Shown here in pieces: positions 1 to 8,279 of a DNA stretch of 64,000 bases (position 1 is its first letter; every line of letters starts with the position of its first letter). The DNA is from Sandaracinaceae bacterium (GTDB taxonomy: Bacteria > Myxococcota_A > Polyangia > Polyangiales > JADJQN01). Location of the stretch: the NCBI GenBank assembly GCA_016712745.1, contig JADJQN010000003.1:62001-126000 (forward strand). The letters are read 5' to 3'. The notes below the pieces were generated by a model. The model saw nothing but the letters and a program-made list of their open reading frames with translations. It ran no database searches and was not told the DNA's origin. Position numbers and translations under genes: made by a program.

Positions 1-989
1 CCCACGCGCTCTCGATTCTCGCATCGCATGGCGACGCCGCGGCGCGCGCGGAGCTTCGTGCGCTACTCGACTCCGACGACAGCGATATTCGCGCCTATGC
101 GCTCGCGTCGGTTAACGTAGTCGACGACGCCCCGACGCTTGCTGCAGCACTCGCGCATACGTCTGGCGCAGTTCGTTTGGCAGCGGCAAACGTTTCTGCG
201 CAAGGCCCCCTGGTACCGGAGCTCGTGCTGGCGCTCACCGATGCTTCACGCAACGATCCGCTTCCATCCGTTCGTGCAGCGTGCGTTCGCGCGTTGAGCC
301 GGGGCGGAAGCGAGGCGGTCGAGGCGCTGCGTGAGAGGCTCTCCGATCCGAGCGAAGCAGTCCGCATGGCCGCTGTAGGCGCACTTGCTGTGGCGGATCG
401 CGTTCGCGCACGCGAGATTCTCACCTCGCTGCTTGCGATGGGTCCCAACTCGGCAAGCATCGAGGCGGCGCGTGTGCTCGCGATGCCCATCGAGGGCGAT
501 GATCGCGGTGTAGTTGATGCGCGCGCGTTTCTACTTCGCGGACTTCGCGCAGCGGAACCTGCGTTGCGCACGCAATCGGCGGTAGCGCTGGCCGGTCTGC
601 CTTCCGACGCATCGATGAACGACACGTTGCTGAGCGCGATGGAGAATGACGCGGATGCATCGGTGAAGCTGCTACTCGCGGCCACGATGCTCACGCACGT
701 TGGTGCAGAGCAACGGGCGCGCGCGGTACTTCATTCACTCTTCGCACCCATGAGCATGAATGCGGTTCAGGCGGCGGCCGCGCTTGCCAAAGAGCACGAT
801 CGGGAAGCGATGCACGTGCTCGCCGTGGCTCTTCGCGAAAGCAATGCGGCATATCGGCGCGTAAGTGCCCGCGCAGTCGCACGTGACGCAATGCTTCCTG
901 ACCTCGTTCGACGCGCGCTCGCTGATGAAGACGCAATGGTGCGTATCGTTACTGCGGGCGCAATACTCTCCGCAGAATCAGCGCGCTAG
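1..989 (+). CDS. HEAT-repeat protein, 5' end outside window
   Basis: The reading frame is open from base 3 to a TAG at 987-989, so this is the C-terminal part (about 328 residues) of a longer protein. It is almost entirely Ala/Leu/Val/Arg-rich helices of about 30-35 residues with the pattern of HEAT/PBS-lyase repeats (for example VRAACVRALSRGG, VRMAAVGALAVAD, YRRVSARAVARDA). Such solenoids usually serve as protein-binding scaffolds. No catalytic domain is visible in the part seen. A TTG near 177 is internal, not a start. Its last bases overlap the end of the convergent hydrolase gene by 4 bp. Partner and role are unknown. Confidence 0.85.
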   Translation, partial: HALSILASHGDAAARAELRALLDSDDSDIRAYALASVNVVDDAPTLAAALAHTSGAVRLAAANVSAQGPLVPELVLALTDASRNDPLPSVRAACVRALSRGGSEAVEALRERLSDPSEAVRMAAVGALAVADRVRAREILTSLLAMGPNSASIEAARVLAMPIEGDDRGVVDARAFLLRGLRAAEPALRTQSAVALAGLPSDASMNDTLLSAMENDADASVKLLLAATMLTHVGAEQRARAVLHSLFAPMSMNAVQAAAALAKEHDREAMHVLAVALRESNAAYRRVSARAVARDAMLPDLVRRALADEDAMVRIVTAGAILSAESAR

Positions 990-2185
990 ACCTTGTTTGG
1001 CGACGGCGTGACGAGGTTGCCTGGACTCGTCATCTCGGCAGGTCGCACGCTTTTCAGCATGGCATTGGCCAGCGCGTCGACCATCGCGCGAAATCGATAT
1101 CGACCATAGCTTGCGCCGCTCGTCAGCCAATCGATGTGAAGGGCCTGCCCGTCCTCATCGCGAAAATGTCCGACGACGTCGAGATGGTCGCCCTTGCCGC
1201 ACCACAACAGCTCACCCCAAACCATGGAGCGCGTTGGTACGACGCCGTCACAGAAGCTGTCATCGACCGGGCGACCGATGCCGTCGATGAGCATGCGCTC
1301 CGTCTTTTGGTCAAAGCGCGGATAAGGATAGCGCGACGAAGGACGGCTAGTGACGCCGTAGAGTGTGGAGTAGGCCGTGATGGAGAACGCGCTCATCGCC
1401 GAGCGCGCGCTGCGCGCGAAGCGCAATGGCGCGGGAGGCGGGGACGCGGAGACGACCGAACCATATCGAACGCCAGGCGCATCCTCAGCGAGCGTATTGA
1501 AGAGGTCCATTGTCTCGGGCGAGATTTGCAAGATGCCGCCTAAATCATTGCGGATGCCATCGAGGTACTCGCTAACCTCGGCGCGACCCTGCTCACCGAT
1601 GAAACGCAATGCCACGTCGGTCGCGCGATCGAGCAGACGAATGTCGATTCCAAGAGCTTCGTCGAGAGCGCCGACGGCGCTGATAAAGCTCGACAACAAT
1701 GCGAGTGGCGGTCGCCCCACACTTAGGGTCGTTACGGTCACCAGCGACAGCACGTAAAGAAGTCGCGTGCCCGCGACAGTGGTGAAGAAGCTTGCGAGCG
1801 GAGTACCGCGATGCGGAGTATTGATGGTGAGGACCGTCTCGACACGACTTCGCCAGTCGAGTGAGACGTCGGTCTGACCGAGGTTGACGGTCGGGGACAT
1901 GATCACGCGAGCATCAAGCCCGCCCGTGGAATGACCAATCAAGTGAATGGGACCGCTATCGGCATGGCCCGCGGTCTTGCCTATTTCCCGCGCGACGACC
2001 TCCGCGCGCCGGCGAATCGACGCCGTGGGCGGCGTGGGTACCACAGACACAACGACGCGTACGCCTGCCTCTATGTAACGCGCGCGAATCTCGCGCTCCA
2101 GATGCCCGAAATAGTCGTATCCGGCGAGCCGGCCAAAGCCGAACATTCCGGGAATCAAATAGACGCGGTGAACGAGTTCCTTCAT
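986..2185 (-). CDS. alpha/beta hydrolase (lipase/esterase-like)
   Basis: About 399 residues. An early oxyanion-type strand (VYLIPGMFGFG) is followed by the nucleophile elbow GHSTGG (Ser near residue 90), both typical of alpha/beta-hydrolase lipases and PGAP1/LCAT-like esterases. Asp- and His-containing segments (DGVVPTRS, GDHLDVVGHF) near the C-terminus fit the acid and His of the triad. No signal peptide is visible, so the protein is probably cytoplasmic. I chose the ATG at 2185, which has an AAGG-like site upstream. A GTG at 2206 in the same frame would add seven residues. It is divergent from the lipoprotein gene at 2233, and the two share a 47 bp promoter region. The substrate cannot be read from sequence. 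Confidence 0.82.
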   Translation of the reverse strand: MKELVHRVYLIPGMFGFGRLAGYDYFGHLEREIRARYIEAGVRVVVSVVPTPPTASIRRRAEVVAREIGKTAGHADSGPIHLIGHSTGGLDARVIMSPTVNLGQTDVSLDWRSRVETVLTINTPHRGTPLASFFTTVAGTRLLYVLSLVTVTTLSVGRPPLALLSSFISAVGALDEALGIDIRLLDRATDVALRFIGEQGRAEVSEYLDGIRNDLGGILQISPETMDLFNTLAEDAPGVRYGSVVSASPPPAPLRFARSARSAMSAFSITAYSTLYGVTSRPSSRYPYPRFDQKTERMLIDGIGRPVDDSFCDGVVPTRSMVWGELLWCGKGDHLDVVGHFRDEDGQALHIDWLTSGASYGRYRFRAMVDALANAMLKSVRPAEMTSPGNLVTPSPNKV

Positions 2186-2232
2186 TCGAGGCGCCTTTCG
2201 TATCACGAAGCGGACTTGTATGCTGCGCGCCC

Positions 2233-2682
2233 ATGCGCCCCTCCTTCTTCGCTCTTGCGGTTTTGCTGCTCACGACGGCGGGGTGCAATGGACGCGCCCG
2301 CAACGAAGCCAAGCTCTTTCTGGATCGCTACGGTGCGATCTCGAAAGAGTCGCCCATCGCCCAGCGCCGTGCGCAGGTGCAGGAGTTGCGGAGACTCGCG
2401 TTGTCAGTCGACGAAGTTATCGCCGCGCGCAATGTTTGCGCGAACATGCAAGAAGCCCTCATCACCGCCGAAGATACGACCGCCCGCGCACAGGCGCTCT
2501 ACCGCCAGCATGCACCGCAACGCGACACCGACGATCCGATGAGCGGCGAGATGGCGAACAGCATTCAGCATTTGATCGATCAATCGGACGCGGCTGTGGA
2601 ACGGGCACGGGATCTACTTTCGCAATGCGATGACCAGCGCAGGCGACTCTCCCTCAAATACGATTCCGGACGACGGCCGTGA
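2233..2682 (+). CDS. small coiled-coil lipoprotein
   Basis: 149 residues. A short signal peptide ends in the lipobox TAGC (Cys18), so this should be a lipid-anchored envelope protein. The rest is predicted helical and charged (repeated Ala/Arg/Glu/Gln, with cysteines at CANM and SQCDDQ). No known family was recognised. Its TGA overlaps the GTG start of the ABC-F gene (GTGA overlap), so the two are very likely co-transcribed and translationally coupled, but no functional link is evident. Confidence 0.75.
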   Translation: MRPSFFALAVLLLTTAGCNGRARNEAKLFLDRYGAISKESPIAQRRAQVQELRRLALSVDEVIAARNVCANMQEALITAEDTTARAQALYRQHAPQRDTDDPMSGEMANSIQHLIDQSDAAVERARDLLSQCDDQRRRLSLKYDSGRRP

Positions 2683-4583
2683 CCTTGTTGCAGTGCGACA
2701 ACGTGACGTTCGGCTATGCCGGCGACACGCTCTTTCGTGATCTGACATTTCGATTGGAAGCGGGCGAACGACTTGGCCTCGTGGCGCCAAACGGGGCCGG
2801 CAAAACGACTCTGCTACGCATTCTCACCGGCGAGCAGACACCTGACTCGGGCGTGGTCGTGATTCCAGCAAGCGTGAGCGTTGGCTATCTCAAGCAGAAC
2901 CAACATTTTCCCGACGAGTGGACTCTGCTAGACGCGTTGATGAGCGGACACGGCGATGTCGTGCGGCTGCGCGAGGAGCTAAACGAAGCAAGCCATGCCG
3001 CAGCGGATGGCAGCGACGATGCGCTACGACGTCTGGCGCGTGTGCAAGACCGGTACGAGATGATTGGCGGCCATGCGCTTGAGCATCGGGTTTTGTCTGC
3101 GGCGTCGCAGGTAGGATTCGGTGCCAAGGACATGGAGCGCAAGGTGGGCTCATTGTCGGGCGGTGAGCGCGGGCGCCTTTCACTCGGAGTCGTTCTCGCC
3201 GCAGAGCCACGCCTCTTGATTCTTGACGAGCCGACGAATCACCTCGATCTCGCAACGACCGAGAAGCTCGAGAACATGCTCTGCACCTTTCAGGGCGCGG
3301 CGGTCATAGTAAGTCATGACCGCGCTTTCCTGGATGCGACCACGAACCGCACTGGAGAGCTTGGGAGCCAGCGATTTCGTCTTTATCCGGCTCCATACAC
3401 GGAGTACCTCGTGTTGCGTCAGGGAGATTTGCAACGGGAGGAAGCAGCGCTCACGCGCCAGCGCGACGAGATCGCTCGCACCGAGGACTTCATTCGGCGC
3501 AACATCGCTGGGCAAAAGACGAAACAGGCGCAATCACGTAAGAAGCAGCTTGCGAAAGTCCAGCGGCTCGAGCGTTCCGAAGATGTTTGGTCTGAGGCCG
3601 GTCGCATGGCGTTTCGCTTCGTCGAAGCTCCGCGTAGCGGCGACATTGTGCTTGAGGCGAGTGAGCTCGGCGCGACGCGTGGCACAAAGCGCCTCTTCGA
3701 GCATGTCGAGCTATTGCTGAGACGCGGCGACCGCATCGGGATCGTTGGACCGAACGGGGCCGGCAAGACCACTCTTTTGCGACTGCTTGCCCAAAAAGGC
3801 GCGCCCGATGATGAAGGCACCATTCGTCGCGGGACGAATCTACGCGAGGGATACTTCGATCAGCATCTGGAGAGTTTGAATCCCGACTCGACCGCTATCG
3901 AGGAGATTCAAAAGGTGCGTGGGGAGTTGGTCGTCGATGCGGTGCGCACCTACCTCGCGCGTTTTCGCATCACCGGCGACGACCCGTTTCGCAGCGTGGC
4001 GAGCTTCAGTGGTGGCGAGCGAACTCGCCTCGCGCTCGCCAAGCTCCTGCTGATTCCGCGCAATCTTCTCTTCATGGACGAGCCGACTAACCACCTGGAT
4101 ATTCCGGCCACCGAAATTCTGGAAGAAGCGCTCGCGCACTTTGTCGGGTCAGTCGTACTAGTAAGCCACGACCGCTATTTTTTGGATCGCGTATGCACAC
4201 GCATTCTGCATTTAGAAAACGGTCGCGTTCGTATCCATGCCGGCACCTATTCGGATTGGCGCAACGCCGAGCTTCGTTCAAGTCAGGCCCCGGTGGTCGT
4301 CCCGACGAAGACCCAAATTGCAGGCGCAGAAATCAAAGCCAAGCAAAGCTACGACGGACAGAAAGCCGCTCAGCGTGAAGTTGCGCGCAAGCAACGACGA
4401 GCGGCGCAGCTCGAAAAAGACATAGCCCAAGGCGAAGCTGAGAGCGCCCAGCTCAAAGCGAAGCTCTTGGCAGGCGATTCGGATTGGGAGGAGCTCGCTC
4501 GGCTTGCCCAAGACGAGCAAGCGCTGAAAACTCGAATCGATCGTATGATGGAAGAGTGGGCGAAGCTGACCGAGGAGGCATGA
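2679..4583 (+). CDS. ABC-F family ATPase (Uup/EttA-like)
   Basis: 634 residues with two ABC domains and no membrane segments, the ABC-F architecture. Domain 1 has Walker A APNGAGKTT (36-44), signature LSGGERGR (159-166) and Walker B ILDEPTNHLD (181-190). A charged helical linker (about 245-305) corresponds to the P-site tRNA interaction motif. Domain 2 has Walker A GPNGAGKTT (357-365), signature FSGGERTR (443-450) and MDEPTNHLD. A Lys/Glu coiled coil closes the C-terminus (about 545-634), as in Uup. ABC-F proteins act on the ribosome or on DNA intermediates and do not transport. The GTG start overlaps the preceding stop. The gene is followed after one base by the glutaredoxin-like lipoprotein. 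Confidence 0.93.
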   Translation: MTLLQCDNVTFGYAGDTLFRDLTFRLEAGERLGLVAPNGAGKTTLLRILTGEQTPDSGVVVIPASVSVGYLKQNQHFPDEWTLLDALMSGHGDVVRLREELNEASHAAADGSDDALRRLARVQDRYEMIGGHALEHRVLSAASQVGFGAKDMERKVGSLSGGERGRLSLGVVLAAEPRLLILDEPTNHLDLATTEKLENMLCTFQGAAVIVSHDRAFLDATTNRTGELGSQRFRLYPAPYTEYLVLRQGDLQREEAALTRQRDEIARTEDFIRRNIAGQKTKQAQSRKKQLAKVQRLERSEDVWSEAGRMAFRFVEAPRSGDIVLEASELGATRGTKRLFEHVELLLRRGDRIGIVGPNGAGKTTLLRLLAQKGAPDDEGTIRRGTNLREGYFDQHLESLNPDSTAIEEIQKVRGELVVDAVRTYLARFRITGDDPFRSVASFSGGERTRLALAKLLLIPRNLLFMDEPTNHLDIPATEILEEALAHFVGSVVLVSHDRYFLDRVCTRILHLENGRVRIHAGTYSDWRNAELRSSQAPVVVPTKTQIAGAEIKAKQSYDGQKAAQREVARKQRRAAQLEKDIAQGEAESAQLKAKLLAGDSDWEELARLAQDEQALKTRIDRMMEEWAKLTEEA

Positions 4584-4584
4584 C

Positions 4585-5328
4585 GTGAAACGCACTAAGT
4601 GGACGCTCATTCTCGTCGCGACTCTTGCTCTTGTCTCGTGCAGCAAGGACGAGGCGAGCGCCGGCTCAGCACAGGGGGCAAGCTCGGCAGCGAACACCGG
4701 CGAAGTTGTCACTCCGCCCTTTGGGGTCGCAGGCGACCTCAGTGGATTGATGTTGGTCTGGTTCGACGAGCAAGGGCCGCATATCGCCGCCACGCGAGAC
4801 GAGATTCCCGCCGCACGTCGTGAGCGCGTGCGTGTGGACTCCCTATCGCTTTCTCCGGAACAGCGTCTCGACCCAAGCTTTGTATATCTGGCGGATGTGC
4901 GAAACGCCGGGCCGAACGGGAGCTACGTCGTGCGCAAGGTTGCGCGCGAGCGTTTCGATGCGCTCCTCGATGAAGCTGCGCACGTCGTCGTCGCCGACAA
5001 CGCTCCCGCCGCGGCAAATCCTAACGCTGCCGTCATCATCTACGGTGCCTCATGGTGCGGCGCGTGCCATCAGGCGGCTGCCTTTCTACGCGCGAACCAT
5101 GTCGAGTTCGTCGAGAAGGACATCGAGCGTGAGCCGGGTGCCCAAGCCGAAATGCAAGCCAAGTGCAGCGCCGCTGGCATCCGCCCCACCGGCATTCCCG
5201 TGATCGATTTCCGCGGCCACATGATCATGGGCTTCGACGAAGGGCAAATGCGCCAGCTCATGACGCAGCAGCCGACGGCACCGCCGACGGCACCGCCCAC
5301 AGCGCCGCCCAACGTCCAAGTGATTTAA
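4585..5328 (+). CDS. glutaredoxin-domain lipoprotein
   Basis: 247 residues with a GTG start, a strong upstream GAGGAGG and a 1 bp gap from the ABC-F gene. The signal peptide ends in lipobox LVSC (Cys19). A middle region of about 110 residues has no recognised family. A glutaredoxin/thioredoxin-like domain follows (about 148-232) with active site WCGAC and the cis-Pro segment PTGIPVIDF. The C-terminus holds a threefold TAPP repeat. Predicted role: thiol-disulphide exchange at the periplasmic face of a membrane. A glutaredoxin fold with a CGAC motif as a lipoprotein is uncommon, since most glutaredoxins are cytoplasmic. Confidence 0.82.
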   Translation: MKRTKWTLILVATLALVSCSKDEASAGSAQGASSAANTGEVVTPPFGVAGDLSGLMLVWFDEQGPHIAATRDEIPAARRERVRVDSLSLSPEQRLDPSFVYLADVRNAGPNGSYVVRKVARERFDALLDEAAHVVVADNAPAAANPNAAVIIYGASWCGACHQAAAFLRANHVEFVEKDIEREPGAQAEMQAKCSAAGIRPTGIPVIDFRGHMIMGFDEGQMRQLMTQQPTAPPTAPPTAPPNVQVI

Positions 5329-5383
5329 GGGGACAGTCCCCTTTTTCGAAAAGGGGACTGTCCCCTTTTTCTGTCCCCTTTTT
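5327..5383. terminator. perfect 19-bp inverted repeat of GGGGAC type; bidirectional terminator
   Basis: The arms at 5327-5345 and 5349-5367 are perfect reverse complements around a 3-base loop, starting inside the TAA of the glutaredoxin gene. Both ends carry T/A runs, so it can terminate the convergent glutaredoxin and methyltransferase genes in both directions. Each arm is itself a near-palindrome (GGGGAC-A-GTCCCC), and a third partial copy (CTGTCCCC plus T run) follows at 5371-5383. Related GGGGAC palindromes occur at 28126-28284 and 58884-58948. Confidence 0.85.
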
Positions 5384-5388
5384 GCGTC

Positions 5389-6252
5389 TTACTCGAATCG
5401 GATTGTTTTCTGGGCGGCAAATCGCTTCTTCATCACTGCAATCGCGCCCGGGTGCGTGTCGATGAGGACGAAGCGGCGTTTGCACGCAAGCGCGGCTGCG
5501 CCAGTTGTTCCGCTTCCGGCGAAGAAGTCGAGCACGATGCCGCCCTTGGGGCACGACGCTGAAACAATGCGCTCCAGGATTCGAATGGGCTTCTGCGTCG
5601 GCCAACCTAGTTTCTCTTTGCCAGTGGGACTAACGATCGTGTGCCACCACGTGTCGGTCGGAAGCTTACCGCGCGCAGCTTTCTCGGGCCCGACAAGTCC
5701 AGGCGCCATGTACGGGATGCGATCGATATCTTCTTGATTGAAGACGTGCGCGCCCGCTGTCTTCACATAGACCAGAATATTGTCGTGCTTCTTCGGCCAG
5801 CGATCTTTGGGCCGACCGCCGTAGTCATACGCCCAAATGACTTCGTTCAAAAACTGCTCGCGTCCGAAGATGCGATCGAGCTGCACTTTAACATAGTGCA
5901 CCTCCCGCGAATCAAGATGCACGTACAGGCTCCCGTGCTTTGCCAGTACGCGGCGCGCTTCTTGTAGACGCGGCTCTATGAACGCTTCGAAATCCGAAAA
6001 CGAATCGTCGAACGACTCTTTGCTCAACACTTCGGTCTGATATCTCTTGCCACCAAAACCAGTACGGTCACCGCCCTTCTCAACACGCGATGTCTTCGTT
6101 TGCGTGCGGGCCTGAGCGCGCCCGGTGTTGAACGGCGGGTCGATGTAAACGAGGTCGATGCTTTCGTCGGGAATGCGGGCGAGCGCTTCGAGGTTGTCGG
6201 CATGGACGACAACACCATTCTCGCCTTTGCACGGAAGAATTGAGCGACTCAC
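5389..6252 (-). CDS. site-specific DNA methyltransferase (adenine/N4-cytosine type), solitary
   Basis: 287 residues, GTG start. Motif IV DPPF (38-41) precedes motif I FAGSGTT (244-250), the order of beta-class amino-methyltransferases, which transfer a methyl group from SAM to exocyclic amino groups of adenine or cytosine. No restriction endonuclease, specificity subunit or Res gene lies within several kb, so it looks like an orphan methylase with a regulatory or protective role. The recognition sequence cannot be inferred. It is convergent with the glutaredoxin gene and divergent from the L,D-transpeptidase gene, with 100 bp between the starts. Confidence 0.9.
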   Translation of the reverse strand: MSRSILPCKGENGVVVHADNLEALARIPDESIDLVYIDPPFNTGRAQARTQTKTSRVEKGGDRTGFGGKRYQTEVLSKESFDDSFSDFEAFIEPRLQEARRVLAKHGSLYVHLDSREVHYVKVQLDRIFGREQFLNEVIWAYDYGGRPKDRWPKKHDNILVYVKTAGAHVFNQEDIDRIPYMAPGLVGPEKAARGKLPTDTWWHTIVSPTGKEKLGWPTQKPIRILERIVSASCPKGGIVLDFFAGSGTTGAAALACKRRFVLIDTHPGAIAVMKKRFAAQKTIRFE

Positions 6253-6352
6253 GCGCCCAGCCTATCACGCGGGAAATGGTTTATTTCAGCGTGTATTTGC
6301 ACGAGGCAGAAGCTCAGGTAGAACGCCGTTCCTCGCTCGTTTCAAACCAACC

Positions 6353-7801
6353 GTGCAACGCATTCTCACATCGCTGTGCCTCCTCCTCGTTGCGTGCTCC
6401 GGCCGCAATGCCGACGGGCGTGCGCAATCAACCGATCGCGGCACAGCTCTCACGGCTCTGCCGCCGAATGCTGATCACGCGACGCGACGCGCGCACGAAG
6501 CCGAGCTCGATCGCGAATTTCCGTTGCACGGTCTAGTCACCGGGTTGCAGTTGGTCATTCGGCTCGAGCCCCTTCCAACAGCAACGGTGCTCGGACGTCT
6601 TCGCATCGGTGCACGCCTACGGTTAAAGGGCTCGCCCACGCGCACCTCGACGTGTGCAACAGGCTGGTATGCGATCTACCCGAGGGGCTACGCGTGCGCA
6701 GGCGAAGGAATCGAGGTTGCCCAGAGCCAAGTCGAATCCCCCGTCGCAGTGCCGCCGCCGAGCACGGACGCGGCTCTTCCCTATCAATACTATTTCGTCA
6801 AAGACGAGTTGGTGCCCGAGTATCACCAGCTGCCGTCGCGCGATCAGCAACGTGAAACGCGGGACTACGTGGAGCACTACCTTGCACTTCGACGTCAGAG
6901 TCCCGAACGGGCCGCACGCTTCTTGCGCGGGGAAATCCCGGGCGAGCTTCCCAAACCAGCGATCGTGCGCGGCTTCTTGGATCGGGGATTTTTCATCGCG
7001 GCAGCTGGCGTCGACACACGCGCGTCGCGCCGCTTTATTCGCACCGTTCGTGGTCGCTACATCAAGGAATCGCAGCTCGAAGCACGTCGCGCCTCGCAGT
7101 TCCACGGCATCGAGCTCGACGCTGCGCATACCCTTCCCATTGCATGGGCTGTGCGCGAAGGGCTCATGATGTCACCGCGTACGCTTCCCGATGGATCAAC
7201 GCGCTTTGCCGATGATCCCAGCGCACCCGCCATGCACCGCACCGACATCGTGCAATGGTCGCGCCGGCAACGAGTCGGCGACCGCATGCTGCACGTGCTC
7301 GCCGACGGGCACTACGTGCGAGATTGGTATCTCGCCGTGGCGGAGCCCGTGCGCCGTCCACAAGGAGTGCGCGCCGACGAAACCTGGGTGCATGTCGATG
7401 TGGGCGAGCAAACACTCGTTGTCTATCGAGGCGACAGCCCGATCTATGCGACGTTAGTCTCGACGGGCCTCGTCGGGCACGACACGCCAGTCGGTCTTTT
7501 CGCCATTCGCGAGAAGTTCGTGGCCGATACGATGAGCGACATCGGAGCTGATGCGGGCGACAACCGCTACAGCATCGAGGATGTGCCATGGACTCAGTAC
7601 TTCAGCGGCTCACTGGCGCTGCATGGTGCTTTCTGGCATGAGCGCTTTGGACTGAAGCGTTCGCACGGATGCGTAAACCTCGCGCCGCTTGACGCGCATC
7701 ACGTTTTCAATCTCACGACACCCGAGATGCCAGAGAACTGGCACGGCATTACGACGGATCACACAGGCCTACGCGGAAGCCATGTCTACATCACCGAGTG
7801 A
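6353..7801 (+). CDS. L,D-transpeptidase (YkuD) lipoprotein
   Basis: 482 residues from a GTG at 6353. This start places a signal peptide with lipobox LVAC (Cys15) at the N-terminus. The frame is open further upstream but without a plausible signal. The C-terminal third is a YkuD catalytic domain with invariant HGAFWHERFG and SHGCVNLAP, catalytic Cys440. The first 300 residues include an SH3-like segment (TATVLGRLRIGARLRL) and a large uncharacterised part. YkuD enzymes make 3-3 peptidoglycan cross-links or attach proteins to peptidoglycan. The lipid anchor places it at the periplasmic face. The gene overlaps the tyrosine phosphatase by 20 bp. Confidence 0.9.
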   Translation: MQRILTSLCLLLVACSGRNADGRAQSTDRGTALTALPPNADHATRRAHEAELDREFPLHGLVTGLQLVIRLEPLPTATVLGRLRIGARLRLKGSPTRTSTCATGWYAIYPRGYACAGEGIEVAQSQVESPVAVPPPSTDAALPYQYYFVKDELVPEYHQLPSRDQQRETRDYVEHYLALRRQSPERAARFLRGEIPGELPKPAIVRGFLDRGFFIAAAGVDTRASRRFIRTVRGRYIKESQLEARRASQFHGIELDAAHTLPIAWAVREGLMMSPRTLPDGSTRFADDPSAPAMHRTDIVQWSRRQRVGDRMLHVLADGHYVRDWYLAVAEPVRRPQGVRADETWVHVDVGEQTLVVYRGDSPIYATLVSTGLVGHDTPVGLFAIREKFVADTMSDIGADAGDNRYSIEDVPWTQYFSGSLALHGAFWHERFGLKRSHGCVNLAPLDAHHVFNLTTPEMPENWHGITTDHTGLRGSHVYITE

Positions 7802-8279
7802 AGCTAAGATCCGGGTGTGCTTCGTGTGCCTGGGCAACATCTGTCGGTCGCCCACGGCTGAAGGTGTGTTCCGCAAGCTGGTCGAGGATGCAAAGCTCGC
7901 TCATCGATTTGAAATTGACAGCGCCGGCACGGGCAACTGGCACGTTGGTGAGCTCTCCGATCCGCGCACGCGCAAAGCTGCTGAAGCGCGGGGCATCGCG
8001 CTCACGCATCGCGCCCGACAGCTTGGTGCAGACGATTTTGATCGCTTCGATCACATTGTCGTAATGGACGCCAGCAACTGGGCCCATGTCGCACGCCTCG
8101 CGCCCACCGAAGCGGCGCGCGCCAAGATCTCTATGATGCGCGCCCACGAAGACAAGGCCGATCCTGTCGCCGAAGTCCCCGATCCCTACTTTGGCGACGA
8201 ATCGCACTTCGACGAAGTCTTGGACATCTGCGAGTCCGCGTGCGCCGGCTTGCTAAGAAAGCTCCACTCACCGAGGTAG
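7782..8279 (+). CDS. low-molecular-weight protein tyrosine phosphatase
   Basis: 165 residues from the ATG at 7782, inside the end of the transpeptidase gene. The N-terminal P-loop CLGNICRS (CX5R, Cys16 to Arg22) is the LMW-PTP/ArsC-fold signature, and the general-acid Asp is in DPYFG (Asp134). The length matches the family. LMW-PTPs dephosphorylate tyrosine residues, often on polysaccharide-export kinases, but no BY-kinase is present here. Coupling to the transpeptidase hints at envelope regulation, which is inference only. Confidence 0.93.
   Translation: MSTSPSEAKIRVCFVCLGNICRSPTAEGVFRKLVEDAKLAHRFEIDSAGTGNWHVGELSDPRTRKAAEARGIALTHRARQLGADDFDRFDHIVVMDASNWAHVARLAPTEAARAKISMMRAHEDKADPVAEVPDPYFGDESHFDEVLDICESACAGLLRKLHSPR

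Noticed and set aside
177..989. TTG at 177 as the start of the first gene
   Set aside because: The frame is open and repeat-like all the way to base 3, so the gene begins before the window.
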